DNA from: Brenneria alni
GTDB taxonomy: Bacteria; Pseudomonadota; Gammaproteobacteria; Enterobacterales; Enterobacteriaceae
Length of the DNA stretch: 64,000 nt
Reading direction: 5' to 3'
NCBI RefSeq assembly: GCF_003666245.1
Contig: NZ_MJLZ01000001.1
Coordinates: forward strand, 186,001-250,000
This document shows positions 22,605-32,499 of the stretch, in pieces (within the stretch, counting starts at the first letter, position 1; each line of letters opens with the position of its first letter). Position numbers and translations under genes: made by a program. The notes under the pieces are model-generated. The model did no database searches. It was not told where the DNA came from and saw only the letters and a program-made list of their open reading frames with translations.

Positions 22605-24558
22605 GCTTCAGCGCCTTGATGGCTGTATTGATATCCATCGTATATAAAAGTTCCGCTGGAGGAGCCTTTACCAATTGGGGGCAAAGCCGCTCTACATCCG
22701 TCAATAATTGTATGGCCTGAGCATGGCTCCAGCTTTCCTGTTCGCTATTCAACCGGGTTGCCATCCATGCAGCCAGAACTTCCGGCTCTGTCGTTTCACC
22801 ATCGGCCAGATAGCCTAACAGTTCAGAGATCAAGTTTTGTAAATTTTGTTGGCGTAATGGTAAAGGGACCGCACGTAACGTTGCACGTTGTGATTCAACC
22901 AGAATGTCGATACCAAAGGTCGTCAATAAGACTAGGTGTTCTGTCAGCACAATAAGTTCGGATTTATTTAGCGTCAGTCGTTGAGGAATCAATAACGGCT
23001 GTGGTCGTAATCCGTTTTCAGAAGGCGTCAACTGCACTTGTTTCAGGTAACGCTCCGCAACCGATAATGAAAGCAATGCCAGCCCCTTATGATATTCCAG
23101 TAAGGCATAGCAAGGCGGATAGACGGTTAAAACGCGGCCAAATCCGGTCGTATTGCTCTCAAGTGGCAATTCCGTGGTGACAGGCGATTTTTCAGGTTTC
23201 GCAACCGGCGCCTCAGCCGACATCCTCCGTTGGGCAATCGCTGACTCTGCCGGGGTAGACGCCACAGAAAGCGGAGGGATATCAACCGTTTCCGTCGCGC
23301 TTCGCAGGGAGACTTCCCCTTTTGACTCAACCGGTTGCAACAGCCGTTTGTACAACTCACCTTGCTTTTTCTGATATGCCTCCCCAGAGGGATAAGCCAG
23401 ATATTGCATCTCATGGGCGTTGCCGAAACGTTGACCTGCAGCTTTAGCGGACGGAGATATTGGCTGGGCAAAATGGTTTTCACCGGCAGCGGTACGGTTT
23501 TCCTGCTGCCACGGCATGGGTTGCTCGCTTCCCGGCTCCGGCATCAATAGCCCTGGCGCAGACACCTGCTGCAATACCGTCATCACCGCCTGATAAATAA
23601 AATCATGCACCAGTCGCGCCTGATGAAAGCGAACTTCATGCTTGGCGGGATGTACATTCACATCAACCTGATGCGGGTCGATCTCCAGATAGAGGATATA
23701 AGCGGGTTGCTGATCGTCTTTAAGCCGATCCTGATAGGCCTGGCGAATAGCATGGTTGATTAACCGGTCGCGCATCATGCGTTGGTTAACATAGCAGTAC
23801 TGCATATCGGGCAGGTGTTTCGCCCCCGTGGGATCGGCTACCCAGCCATGAATGGTTAAGTCATCATGTCGCCATGACACCGCCAGTGCCTGCTGTAAAA
23901 AAGCACTGCCGCAGATACTGCCCAACCGGCGTTCATGCTGAGACGCATCCGCCGCAGGCCGGTATTGCCGGATCAACTTACCGTTGTGGTGCAACGTAAT
24001 AGCGATGTCAAAACGCGCCAGAGCGATCCGCCGTACCACTTCATCGATATGGGTGAATTCGGTTTTCTCGGTACGCATGAATTTACGCCGGGCTGGCGTA
24101 TTGTAAAACAGATCCAGCACTTCCAGCGTGGTGCCGACAGGGTGTGCGGCTGGCTTGACCGTAACCGACATATCGCGTCCTTCGGCATAGGCCTGCCATG
24201 CTTCAGACTGCTGGGCAGTACGCGACGTCAGCGTCAGACGGGAGACAGAACTGATACTGGCCAACGCTTCGCCGCGGAACCCCAGGCTGACAATCGCTTC
24301 CAGATCGTCGAGCGTCGAAATTTTACTGGTCGCATGACGCGCCAGCGCCAGCGTCAACTCATCCTTTCCTATGCCCGCGCCGTTGTCACGGATACGAATC
24401 AACCTGGCGCCGCCGCGCTCTATCTCAATATCGATACGGGTCGCGCCAGCATCCAGACTGTTTTCCACCAGTTCTTTAACGACAGAAGCAGGCCGCTCCA
24501 CCACTTCTCCGGCGGCGATCTGATTAGCCAGTTGCTGTGGCAGAACCTGAATCGGCAT
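22597..24558 (-). CDS. mutL: DNA mismatch repair protein MutL
   Basis: MutL links MutS mismatch recognition to MutH incision and UvrD unwinding. The 653-residue protein begins [20 protein letters not shown]. It shows the GHKL ATPase motifs [15 protein letters not shown] and [10 protein letters not shown], then a variable linker and a C-terminal dimerization domain. The linker (about residues 335-465) is rich in Pro, Ala and Gln, as usual for enterobacterial MutL. Confidence 0.97.
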   Translation of the reverse strand: MPIQVLPQQLANQIAAGEVVERPASVVKELVENSLDAGATRIDIEIERGGARLIRIRDNGAGIGKDELTLALARHATSKISTLDDLEAIVSLGFRGEALASISSVSRLTLTSRTAQQSEAWQAYAEGRDMSVTVKPAAHPVGTTLEVLDLFYNTPARRKFMRTEKTEFTHIDEVVRRIALARFDIAITLHHNGKLIRQYRPAADASQHERRLGSICGSAFLQQALAVSWRHDDLTIHGWVADPTGAKHLPDMQYCYVNQRMMRDRLINHAIRQAYQDRLKDDQQPAYILYLEIDPHQVDVNVHPAKHEVRFHQARLVHDFIYQAVMTVLQQVSAPGLLMPEPGSEQPMPWQQENRTAAGENHFAQPISPSAKAAGQRFGNAHEMQYLAYPSGEAYQKKQGELYKRLLQPVESKGEVSLRSATETVDIPPLSVASTPAESAIAQRRMSAEAPVAKPEKSPVTTELPLESNTTGFGRVLTVYPPCYALLEYHKGLALLSLSVAERYLKQVQLTPSENGLRPQPLLIPQRLTLNKSELIVLTEHLVLLTTFGIDILVESQRATLRAVPLPLRQQNLQNLISELLGYLADGETTEPEVLAAWMATRLNSEQESWSHAQAIQLLTDVERLCPQLVKAPPAELLYTMDINTAIKALKHE

Positions 24559-24600
24559 GGCATTTCCCTCTTATTTGGTCACAGTGAAAATAGGGTCATT

Positions 24601-26265
24601 TCAGGCTGAAGGAATAATCAACGTCTGGCCGAGCCGCACAGTTCCTGAGTCCATATTATTTGCTTGCTGAATCTCTTTTATGCTGACCCCATAACGGGAG
24701 GCAATCGCACTCAGGCTATCACCCTGTACCACCTTGTGCCTTACAGGCGCCGTTTTTTTAGTGTTGACGACAGATACCGTTTGTTTGGCCCCCGTCGCAG
24801 GAATGTTCAAGCGCTGCCCGACCCAAACGATATCTTTGTTCAGCTTATTGATATCACGGATCGCCGACATACTGACGCCATAACGCGTCGCAATGGCCGA
24901 CAGCGTTTCGCCACGAACGACCGTATGGCGGATACTGCTGTTACCCGCTGGTGCCGTTGTCCTGGCAGAAGATTTATTGACCGTCGGCAAAGCCGATCGG
25001 CTTTCCTGCTTTGGGACGGATTGCAAAGGGTGCGTCTGGAAGTAACTTCGTAGCCCCTGATAAATCGCATTGGCAATTTTTTGCTGAAAGTCATTGCTTG
25101 CCAACAGGCGTTCTTCCGCTACATTACTGATAAATCCGGTTTCAACCAGTAGCGAAGGAATATCCGGTGAGCGCAACACGCCTAGACTGGCGTGTTCAGG
25201 GCGGCGTTTATGTAACCCGCCGACACGTTGAAGCTCACGCAATACGGTGGTCGCGACGTCATAACCGACGCGCTGCGAATGTCCAAATTGCAGATCCAGC
25301 ACCGCCTGACTCAAATAAGGATCGGCACTGTTATTTGCCAGCAAATCTCCGGCCCCCCCCAGCAACTCAGACTGCTTCTCATGCTGTTCCAGCCAGGTCG
25401 CCATTTCGCTGTTCGCCCGGCGGTTTGACAAAACCCATACCGAAGCCCCGGTAGCGCTACGATTCGGCGCGGCATCGGCATGAATGGATACCAGAATATT
25501 GGCGCCCTGCTTACGTGCGACGTCCGAGCGTCCCATCACCGAAACAAAATAATCACCGTCACGCGTGAGTACCGGTTTGAAGGCAGGATCGCGGTTCAGT
25601 AAGGTTTGCAGCTTACGCGCAATAGCAATGGTGACATTCTTTTCACGTAATCCATTCAGACCAATGGCGCCGGGGTCCTGTCCACCATGTCCGGCATCAA
25701 TAGCCACTACAACCCGCTCATTGTCACTGCTGACGACACGTGCGGGCGTTCTGGCTGACGCATTACTATTAATCACCACCGTCGGCTGGTTGTTGAACGG
25801 ACTTTTAGCGGGTTCAGACTTCTTCACCGGACGTGATTCACGCGGCACGGCTGACGCGGTTTTGGCCGACCTGAGCTTATCGCTTGCCACGGTAAAAACC
25901 ACTTTATACCCTGAACCGCTTTGCTGCGTTACGGCTCGCGTTCTGGCGGGCTGTGTCAGATCAAGCACCAAACGTATGCTTTGCGCATCCTGAGCGTTAC
26001 TGGTGCGAATACGCTTAATCAGATTTTGTCCGCTGAACTCCAGCGGCAACCCCTGAATCAGCACCGTCTGACGGATATCAATAACCACTCTGGAAGGATT
26101 ACTCAGCGGAAAAAACGCGTAGGTGGGCTGACCGCTAAAGCTCAGACTCACCGTTGCCTGACCGGAGGCATTATCCACTTGAATATCAGACAGATTGGCG
26201 GCCCAACCAGAACCGGCAAGCATCAGCCATGCACACGCCAACAGTTTGATAACACGACTCATCAT
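24601..26265 (-). CDS. amiB: N-acetylmuramoyl-L-alanine amidase AmiB
   Basis: AmiB is a periplasmic zinc amidase that cuts septal peptidoglycan under EnvC control. From the start [16 protein letters not shown] (26265) the product has 554 residues. It comprises a signal peptide, an AMIN domain ([16 protein letters not shown]), the amidase_3 domain ([31 protein letters not shown]) and two C-terminal LysM modules ([19 protein letters not shown] and [19 protein letters not shown]). The frame runs upstream to 26421, but that part overlaps tsaE. ATG 26265 overlaps the tsaE stop as ATGA. Two LysM modules mark AmiB. Confidence 0.96.
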   Translation of the reverse strand: MMSRVIKLLACAWLMLAGSGWAANLSDIQVDNASGQATVSLSFSGQPTYAFFPLSNPSRVVIDIRQTVLIQGLPLEFSGQNLIKRIRTSNAQDAQSIRLVLDLTQPARTRAVTQQSGSGYKVVFTVASDKLRSAKTASAVPRESRPVKKSEPAKSPFNNQPTVVINSNASARTPARVVSSDNERVVVAIDAGHGGQDPGAIGLNGLREKNVTIAIARKLQTLLNRDPAFKPVLTRDGDYFVSVMGRSDVARKQGANILVSIHADAAPNRSATGASVWVLSNRRANSEMATWLEQHEKQSELLGGAGDLLANNSADPYLSQAVLDLQFGHSQRVGYDVATTVLRELQRVGGLHKRRPEHASLGVLRSPDIPSLLVETGFISNVAEERLLASNDFQQKIANAIYQGLRSYFQTHPLQSVPKQESRSALPTVNKSSARTTAPAGNSSIRHTVVRGETLSAIATRYGVSMSAIRDINKLNKDIVWVGQRLNIPATGAKQTVSVVNTKKTAPVRHKVVQGDSLSAIASRYGVSIKEIQQANNMDSGTVRLGQTLIIPSA

Positions 26266-26744
26266 GGTGTTTTTATCCCCAACTGACCGGCCAGTCGTTG
26301 CAGAATGTTCTCTCCCAGCGAAGAGAGTGCCGACAACTCGGCTTGCCTGCCCGCCTCCTGATAATGCAAATGCAGTTCCAGATCGGCTGAAGGTAACACG
26401 CCAGCGCCCTGCTGAGGCCATTCAATCAAACAGATGGCATCTTGAACCAGGTAATCACGAATACCCATAAACTCCAGCTCTTCAGGATCGGCAAGGCGGT
26501 AAAGATCGAAATGGTATACCGCCAGGGGTGATAAAGCATAAGGTTCGACTAACGTATACGTTGGGCTTTTTACATTTCCCTGATGACCCAACGCCTGCAC
26601 AAAACCACGGCTGAACGTGGTTTTTCCCGCCCCAAGATCGCCATATAAATGCACGACACAGGCACTTTCACAGGCTTTAGCCAGCGCAGCGCCTAACGCG
26701 ATGGTTGCTGCCTCATCCGGCAGAGGTAACGCAATTTTTTTCAT
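26262..26744 (-). CDS. tsaE: tRNA threonylcarbamoyladenosine biosynthesis ATPase TsaE
   Basis: TsaE is the ATPase that works with TsaB and TsaD to form t6A37 on ANN-decoding tRNAs. The 160-residue protein has the P-loop [13 protein letters not shown] and the segment [12 protein letters not shown] with [14 protein letters not shown], all family hallmarks. It overlaps the upstream nnr stop and the downstream amiB start by four bases each. Confidence 0.97.
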   Translation of the reverse strand: MKKIALPLPDEAATIALGAALAKACESACVVHLYGDLGAGKTTFSRGFVQALGHQGNVKSPTYTLVEPYALSPLAVYHFDLYRLADPEELEFMGIRDYLVQDAICLIEWPQQGAGVLPSADLELHLHYQEAGRQAELSALSSLGENILQRLAGQLGIKTP

Positions 26745-28267
26745 TCTGTCTTGTCTAAGGGTATCCGTTCAGGATTGACATATTGAGATAACACAGGCAT
26801 CAGATCGGTTGCCAGCATACCTCGGGTTCCTCGCTGTGCGGCCAGCCAGTCAGCCGCCGCACCGTGCGCCACACACCCCGCACAGGCCGCATCATACAGC
26901 GATAGATTTTGCGCCAGCAAACCGCCAATAATGCCGGACAGCACATCGCCCATGCCGCCCGTCGCCATACCGGGGTTTCCCACATCAGCAATGGCCAATT
27001 GGCCCGGCTCACTGGCGATCACCGTACCCGCGCCTTTCAATACGACGACGCCGCCATAGCGTTTTACCAGTTTTTGCGCTGCAAGTAAGCGATCACTTTC
27101 AATATCAGACACACGGCAATTCAATAAACGGGCTGCTTCGCCAGGATGTGGTGTCAGCACGCGATTCTGCCGTTTATGCGGATTGATTGCCAGCAGGTTA
27201 AGCGCATCAGCATCCCATAACATGGGTTTGTTACAATTTTCTGCCAGACGAAGCGCGCTTTTCCCCCATTCATCCTGTCCCAGACCGGGGCCAATCACCA
27301 CGACATCAGCCCATTCCAACCCCTGCCTCAGCGTGTCCGCCGTCAGTTCCTGCACCATCAGTTCAGGACGCGCAGTCAGCAATGCCGCCAGGTATTGTTT
27401 ATGAGTGAGCACTCGCACTAAACCAGCCCCGCTGCGCATGGCGGCTTCTCCGGCCATAAATACCGCACCGCCCGTACCATAATTGCCGCCTACAATCAGT
27501 AATCTGCCGTTCTCACCTTTATGAGCCCTCTGCCGTCGTGGTTTTAACCATTCAGTAAGCAATTTTGCAGATAACCGCCGAATCGGGGCGATTTGTCCGG
27601 TTAACCATACCGCCAACCCCAGCGCACTATAGTGCAGTTGCCCTACGCAATCGCGAGCATTTCCCGTTAACAGCCCCGGTTTCAGGGCAATGAATGTCAC
27701 CGTGTGTGCGGCATTAATGGCATTACCCGCACACAGCCCCGTTTCAGCATCTAATCCCGAAGGAATATCAATAGAAACGACGGGGGCCGGATGCGCGTTT
27801 GCCTGAATAATCAAATCATCATAGGGCGGACGCGGCGAGCTGGACAAGCCGGTTCCCAGTAATCCATCAATAATTAGATCAACGTCATCAGGCCACGGAG
27901 CATCAGCATCCAGAATCGTGCCCCCTTGTTCCAGCCAGGCCTGGCGAGCGGCCTCAGCTTCATCAGGTAAAGGCCGGTTTCCCGTGCAGGCAATCACACA
28001 TGGGGTGATGCCTGCGGCCCGTGCCTGACCGGCCACCACATAGCCGTCACCGCCGTTGTTGCCATGTCCTGCAAGTATCAGCCAATGGCGGGCAGAAGGG
28101 TAATATCGGCGCGCAACCTGAAAGGTTGCCTCTCCCGCCCGCTGCATTAATATGTTCAATGATATTCCCGATTCGCTGGCTGCTCTTGCTTCTTCGCTGC
28201 GAATCCATGCGGCGCGAAATACCGAATGTGGTAAAGCGCCTGCTCCGCTCTTTTGGTCGTCGGTCAT
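26741..28267 (-). CDS. nnr: Bifunctional NAD(P)H-hydrate epimerase / ADP-dependent dehydratase
   Basis: Nnr repairs hydrated NAD(P)H. An N-terminal YjeF epimerase domain ([12 protein letters not shown] region, residues about 65-80) is fused to a C-terminal ribokinase-like dehydratase ([13 protein letters not shown]-type segment and [17 protein letters not shown]). The 508-residue length is normal. It begins the leftward nnr-tsaE-amiB-mutL-miaA-hfq series and is divergent from queG. Confidence 0.96.
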   Translation of the reverse strand: MTDDQKSGAGALPHSVFRAAWIRSEEARAASESGISLNILMQRAGEATFQVARRYYPSARHWLILAGHGNNGGDGYVVAGQARAAGITPCVIACTGNRPLPDEAEAARQAWLEQGGTILDADAPWPDDVDLIIDGLLGTGLSSSPRPPYDDLIIQANAHPAPVVSIDIPSGLDAETGLCAGNAINAAHTVTFIALKPGLLTGNARDCVGQLHYSALGLAVWLTGQIAPIRRLSAKLLTEWLKPRRQRAHKGENGRLLIVGGNYGTGGAVFMAGEAAMRSGAGLVRVLTHKQYLAALLTARPELMVQELTADTLRQGLEWADVVVIGPGLGQDEWGKSALRLAENCNKPMLWDADALNLLAINPHKRQNRVLTPHPGEAARLLNCRVSDIESDRLLAAQKLVKRYGGVVVLKGAGTVIASEPGQLAIADVGNPGMATGGMGDVLSGIIGGLLAQNLSLYDAACAGCVAHGAAADWLAAQRGTRGMLATDLMPVLSQYVNPERIPLDKTE

Positions 28268-28411
28268 CGCTCCCCCTTATGGCGTTGTTACATGACTCCA
28301 ACTTAGCAAGCTATAGGGGCAACTGCCAGAGTTCACGCGATTTACCCGAAATTCGGCCTGTAAGCGGAATGTGGTAAAATAAACCGGTCTTTATTCCTTT
28401 TGCGGCTTGTC

Positions 28412-29551
28412 ATGGCATACCCCTACGATCTCAGTGAATTAGCACAACTTATCAAGCAATGGGGGCAATCACTGGGCTTCCAGCAGGTAGGTATCTGTGA
28501 CACGGATTTATCCAGCGAAGAACCTAAACTACAGGCCTGGCTGGATAAGCAATATCACGGTGAAATGGCATGGATGGCGCGTCACGGTATGTTGCGGGCA
28601 CGTCCGCATGAGCTGTTGCCCGGCACGCTGCGCGTTATCAGCGTGCGTATGAATTATCTGCCGGCCAAAGCAGCCTTTGCCAGCACGTTGAAGAACCCTC
28701 AGTTGGGGTATGTCAGCCGTTATGCACTGGGGCGAGATTATCACAAGCTGCTGCGCCAGCGTCTGAAAAAGCTCGGCGACCAGATTCAGGACTACTGCGG
28801 CGCACTGAGCTTTCGCCCTTTCGTCGACTCCGCCCCGATTATGGAACGCCCTCTGGCAGCCAAAGCTGGTCTTGGATGGGTTGGTAAACACTCACTTCTA
28901 TTAAACAGAGAATCAGGCTCATGGTTCTTTCTCGGTGAATTGCTGATTGATTTGCCGTTGCCTGTCGATCAGCCTCAGGAAGAACAATGTGGCCGCTGCG
29001 TAGCCTGCATGACAGCCTGCCCGACAGGGGCGATTATTGAACCTTATACGGTCGACGCCCGACGTTGTATTTCCTATCTGACGATAGAACTTGAAGGGCC
29101 GATCCCTGAAACGTTGCGCCCTCTGATGGGAAACCGCATATACGGGTGTGATGACTGCCAGTTAATTTGCCCGTGGAATCGTTTCTCACAGTTGACCGAC
29201 GAAACGGATTTCAGCCCACGGGCGGCGCTGCATACCCCTGAATTACTCGATCTATTCAACTGGAGTGAAGAGAAGTTCCTGCGGATTACGGAAGGTTCAG
29301 CCATTCGCCGTATCGGTCATTTACGCTGGCTGCGTAATATCGCAGTGGCCCTGGGCAATGCTCCTTATCAGGATCAGATTGTGCTGGCGCTGCAAACCCG
29401 GCTGGGCGAAAGCGATCTTCTGGACGAACATATCCACTGGGCCATTAAGCAACAACGGATACGCCGTTCATCACAGGAGATCGAGGTTCAACCCCCGCAG
29501 AAAAAGAGGCTTATCCGAGCAATAGAGAAAGGGTTGCCGCGTGACGCATGA
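28412..29551 (+). CDS. queG: Epoxyqueuosine reductase
   Basis: QueG reduces epoxyqueuosine to queuosine in tRNA, using cobalamin and two [4Fe-4S] clusters. The 379-residue product carries the cluster motifs CGRCVACMTACPTGAI and CDDCQLICPWN and a C-terminal HEAT-like helical region. The frame begins at TTG 28400, but ATG 28412 (MAYPYDLSELAQ) matches family lengths. In E. coli queG is likewise divergent from nnr. Confidence 0.95.
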   Translation: MAYPYDLSELAQLIKQWGQSLGFQQVGICDTDLSSEEPKLQAWLDKQYHGEMAWMARHGMLRARPHELLPGTLRVISVRMNYLPAKAAFASTLKNPQLGYVSRYALGRDYHKLLRQRLKKLGDQIQDYCGALSFRPFVDSAPIMERPLAAKAGLGWVGKHSLLLNRESGSWFFLGELLIDLPLPVDQPQEEQCGRCVACMTACPTGAIIEPYTVDARRCISYLTIELEGPIPETLRPLMGNRIYGCDDCQLICPWNRFSQLTDETDFSPRAALHTPELLDLFNWSEEKFLRITEGSAIRRIGHLRWLRNIAVALGNAPYQDQIVLALQTRLGESDLLDEHIHWAIKQQRIRRSSQEIEVQPPQKKRLIRAIEKGLPRDA

Positions 29552-29972
29552 GCCATTGAACTCAACGTCATCAATTTGCCGTATGGCCTGTGTATAAATA
29601 TAAAAAATCTTTGACAATCAACCGTCACAAAAAGTACAAGTGATAACGTTAACGTTTTATAATTAATTTTTATCTATAAATATCAACAAAATAAAAAATC
29701 AAGTTTTGTCAACAGGATAAGGGCGCGGGTAAAAAATTCACAGGCAGACTGTGGATAAGTCTGTTTAAAAAGTTATAATTTTTTATGTAGATTAATAAAG
29801 AAGAGATAATAACAAGATTGAAAAGATAACCATGAATAGAATATACCAGGAAGCAAACAAGCACACATATTCTAAAATAGTTTTCCTGCCTCCATGTTAA
29901 GAGTGGGCGGTATTATGGATTTGTTATTGTCTGGTGGCAAGCCCCGCCCCACATTTTTTCTCAACGGGAAAA
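29552..29972. other. AT-rich intergenic region with a consensus DnaA box
   Basis: About 420 bases between queG and the ahpF terminator. It contains TGTGGATAA at 29750-29758, a perfect DnaA-box consensus on the minus strand, inside a strongly AT-rich stretch (29630-29860). The similar but imperfect TCAACAGGATAAG lies at 29709. A 22-codon frame (ATG 29832, MNRIYQEANKHTYSKIVFL..) has no good ribosome site. No gene is called. Confidence 0.4.
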
Positions 29973-30015
29973 GACAAAACCCCCCATTCAGCCAGACTGA
30001 ATGGGGGGTTTTGTC
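29973..30015. terminator. Long bidirectional terminator downstream of ahpF
   Basis: A perfect 19-bp inverted repeat, GACAAAACCCCCCATTCAG, with a 5-base loop. The A/T arms make it work as an intrinsic terminator in both directions. It lies 40 bases past the ahpF stop. Confidence 0.9.
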
Positions 30016-30054
30016 ATCAACCACACCGGCAATTTACCGCCAGCGTAATCAATA

Positions 30055-31623
30055 TCACGCGGCGGGCTGAGTTCTGATCAGATAATCAAATGCGCTCAAA
30101 GAAGCTTTTGCCCCTTCACCGGCGGCGATAATGATCTGCTTGTACGGCACCGTGGTGCAGTCTCCAGCAGCAAATACGCCTTTAACGCTGGTTTCGCACT
30201 TGGCATCAATTTCAATTTCGCCGATCCGGTTGCGAGCGACCGTACCTTCCAGCCAGTTGGTATTAGGCAACAGACCGATCTGGACGAAGATCCCTTCCAG
30301 CGGCAGTTCGTGCTGCGTATCGCTGACGCGATCTTTATAGACCAGACCGGTGACTTTCTGGCCGTCGCCCTTCACTTCCGTGGTCTGCGCGTTGAGAATG
30401 ATGTCGACATTCGGCAAGCTACGCAGCTTATCCTGCAATACGGAGTCGGCTTTCAGTTCCGGTGCGAATTCCAGCAGCGTAACATGCTTCACTACCCCGG
30501 CCAGATCGATGGCCGCCTCCACGCCGGAGTTACCACCGCCAATCACCGCCACGTGCTTGCCTTTAAATAGCGGACCGTCGCAGTGCGGGCAGTAAGTCAC
30601 GCCGCGGGTACGGTACTGATCTTCACCCGGTACGCTCATGTTTCTCCAACGGGCGCCGGTCGCAATAATCACACTGCGGGATGTCAATATCGCACCGGAA
30701 ACGGTTACCACCTGATGCGGCGCACCCGGTTCACTGCCTGGGATCAACGCTTCAACGCTCTGTGCGTCGATCAGATCAACATCGTAGTCATCAACATGGC
30801 TCTTCAGCGCGGTTGCCAGCCTCGCCCCTTCCGTTTTCGGCACGGAAATATAGTTTTCGATGTCTACGGTATCTAATATCTGGCCACCAAAACGTTCACC
30901 GATCAGACCGGTACGAATGCCTTTACGGGCGGAATAGACCGCCGCCGCCGCCCCTGCCGGGCCGCTGCCGACGATCAGCACATCATACACCGGGCGTTGA
31001 TTCAGTTTTTCAACCTGTTTAGCGCCCGCGCCAGTATCAATTTTGGTCACGATCTCAACCAGGCTCATGCGGCCCTGGCTGAAATGCTCGCCGTTGAGGA
31101 ACACCGTCGGCACGCCCATGACGTTGCGACTCTGGATTTCATCCTGAAACACGCCGCCGTCAATCGCGGTATGGGTAATGTTTGGATTCAGCACCGCCAT
31201 TAAATTCAGCGCTTGCACCACATCCGGGCAGTTGTGGCAGGATAATGAGTAATAGGTTTCAAAATGGAACTTACCGTCAAGAGTGCGGATTTGGTCGAGT
31301 AATTCTTGCGCTTCCTTTGACGGATGCCCACCAACCTGCAACAGTGCCAGGATCAGCGAGGTGAACTCATGCCCCATCGGGGCGCCGGCAAAACGCGGGC
31401 CGCTCTGCGATCCTGGATTGGTAATCAGAAACGAGGGTTTACGCACTGCCAGGTCATTGTGTTCGGTAAAACTGACCTGTTCGGATAATGCGGCGATCTC
31501 CGACAGTAATTCTCTTACTTCAGAGGATTTCGCTGAATCATCCAGAGTCGCAATTAACTCAACAGGCTTGGTTAATTTTTCCAGATAGGCTTTCAACTGG
31601 ACTTTCATTGTATTGTCGAGCAT
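30055..31623 (-). CDS. ahpF: Alkyl hydroperoxide reductase subunit F
   Basis: AhpF passes electrons from NADH through FAD and two disulfides to AhpC. The 522-residue product has an N-terminal double thioredoxin-like domain with CHNC at C129/C132. A thioredoxin-reductase-like part follows, with [18 protein letters not shown] (FAD) and the redox pair CPHC at C345/C348. It lies 72 bases downstream of ahpC and is expected to share its OxyR-controlled transcript. Confidence 0.97.
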   Translation of the reverse strand: MLDNTMKVQLKAYLEKLTKPVELIATLDDSAKSSEVRELLSEIAALSEQVSFTEHNDLAVRKPSFLITNPGSQSGPRFAGAPMGHEFTSLILALLQVGGHPSKEAQELLDQIRTLDGKFHFETYYSLSCHNCPDVVQALNLMAVLNPNITHTAIDGGVFQDEIQSRNVMGVPTVFLNGEHFSQGRMSLVEIVTKIDTGAGAKQVEKLNQRPVYDVLIVGSGPAGAAAAVYSARKGIRTGLIGERFGGQILDTVDIENYISVPKTEGARLATALKSHVDDYDVDLIDAQSVEALIPGSEPGAPHQVVTVSGAILTSRSVIIATGARWRNMSVPGEDQYRTRGVTYCPHCDGPLFKGKHVAVIGGGNSGVEAAIDLAGVVKHVTLLEFAPELKADSVLQDKLRSLPNVDIILNAQTTEVKGDGQKVTGLVYKDRVSDTQHELPLEGIFVQIGLLPNTNWLEGTVARNRIGEIEIDAKCETSVKGVFAAGDCTTVPYKQIIIAAGEGAKASLSAFDYLIRTQPAA

Positions 31624-31695
31624 TGGTTATCCTCAGTGCAAAAAATCGGGTGCCAGGCACCCGATAAAAACATCACTATCTCAGCGGTTTCAGGC

Positions 31696-32259
31696 TTAGA
31701 TTTTACCGACCAGATCCAGAGATGGGGCCAACGTCGCTTCACCTTCTTTCCATTTGGCTGGGCAAACTTCGCCGGGGTGAGACGCAACGTACTGAGCCGC
31801 TTTCACTTTGCGCAGCAGGTCTGACGCATCGCGGCCAATGCCTTCGGCGGTGATTTCCACAGCCTGGATAATACCCTGTGGGTCAACGATGAACGTACCA
31901 CGGTCGGCCAGGCCTTCTGCTTCACGCAGGTTTTCAAAGTTACGGCTCAACTGACCAGTCGGGTCACCGATCATGGTGTATTTGATTTTGGCAATAGTTT
32001 CAGAGCTGCTGTGCCAGGCTTTGTGCGTAAAGTGGGTGTCGGTAGAAACCGAGTAGATTTCCACACCGCGCTGCTGGAATTCGTCGTAGTAATCAGCGAC
32101 ATCGCCCAGTTCAGTCGGGCAAACGAAAGTAAAGTCAGCCGGATAGAAGAAGAATACGCTCCACTTGCCTTCAATATCCTTCTCAGTCACTTCGATAAAC
32201 TTGCCGTCTTTGAAAGCTTGGTTTTTAAATGGTTTAACCTGGGTATTAATTACTGACAT
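31696..32259 (-). CDS. ahpC: Alkyl hydroperoxide reductase subunit C (peroxiredoxin)
   Basis: AhpC is a typical 2-Cys peroxiredoxin that scavenges hydrogen peroxide and organic peroxides. The 187-residue product has the peroxidatic cysteine C47 in [14 protein letters not shown] and the resolving cysteine C166 in [11 protein letters not shown] 32259 follows an in-frame GTG by one codon; the family begins MSVINTQ, so ATG is chosen. It is upstream of ahpF on the same strand. Confidence 0.98.
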   Translation of the reverse strand: MSVINTQVKPFKNQAFKDGKFIEVTEKDIEGKWSVFFFYPADFTFVCPTELGDVADYYDEFQQRGVEIYSVSTDTHFTHKAWHSSSETIAKIKYTMIGDPTGQLSRNFENLREAEGLADRGTFIVDPQGIIQAVEITAEGIGRDASDLLRKVKAAQYVASHPGEVCPAKWKEGEATLAPSLDLVGKI

Positions 32260-32499
32260 CACTATATCCTCATGTGTGTTTACATGGGAGTAAGTTACAG
32301 AAACGTGATCGTCATCACCAATTCGTTGTCGTTATCGAATCGATAAGTAATACCTTACTTAGCGATAGGCGTGGAGTGACAAACTACCCGGTCACTCCCC
32401 CTCATTGGCAGGCTGGCTAATCATTCGTGGGACTGACAGCCCCAGCGAGCAAAAAATTGAGTACCTGGCGGAGATGACAAAATTTTGGCGGCTTCCGGC

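Noticed and set aside
29832-29900. Short frame MNRIYQEANKHTYSKIVFL resembling an autotransporter leader start
   Set aside because: Only the first five residues resemble the extended signal peptide region; it stops after 22 codons and lacks a ribosome site.
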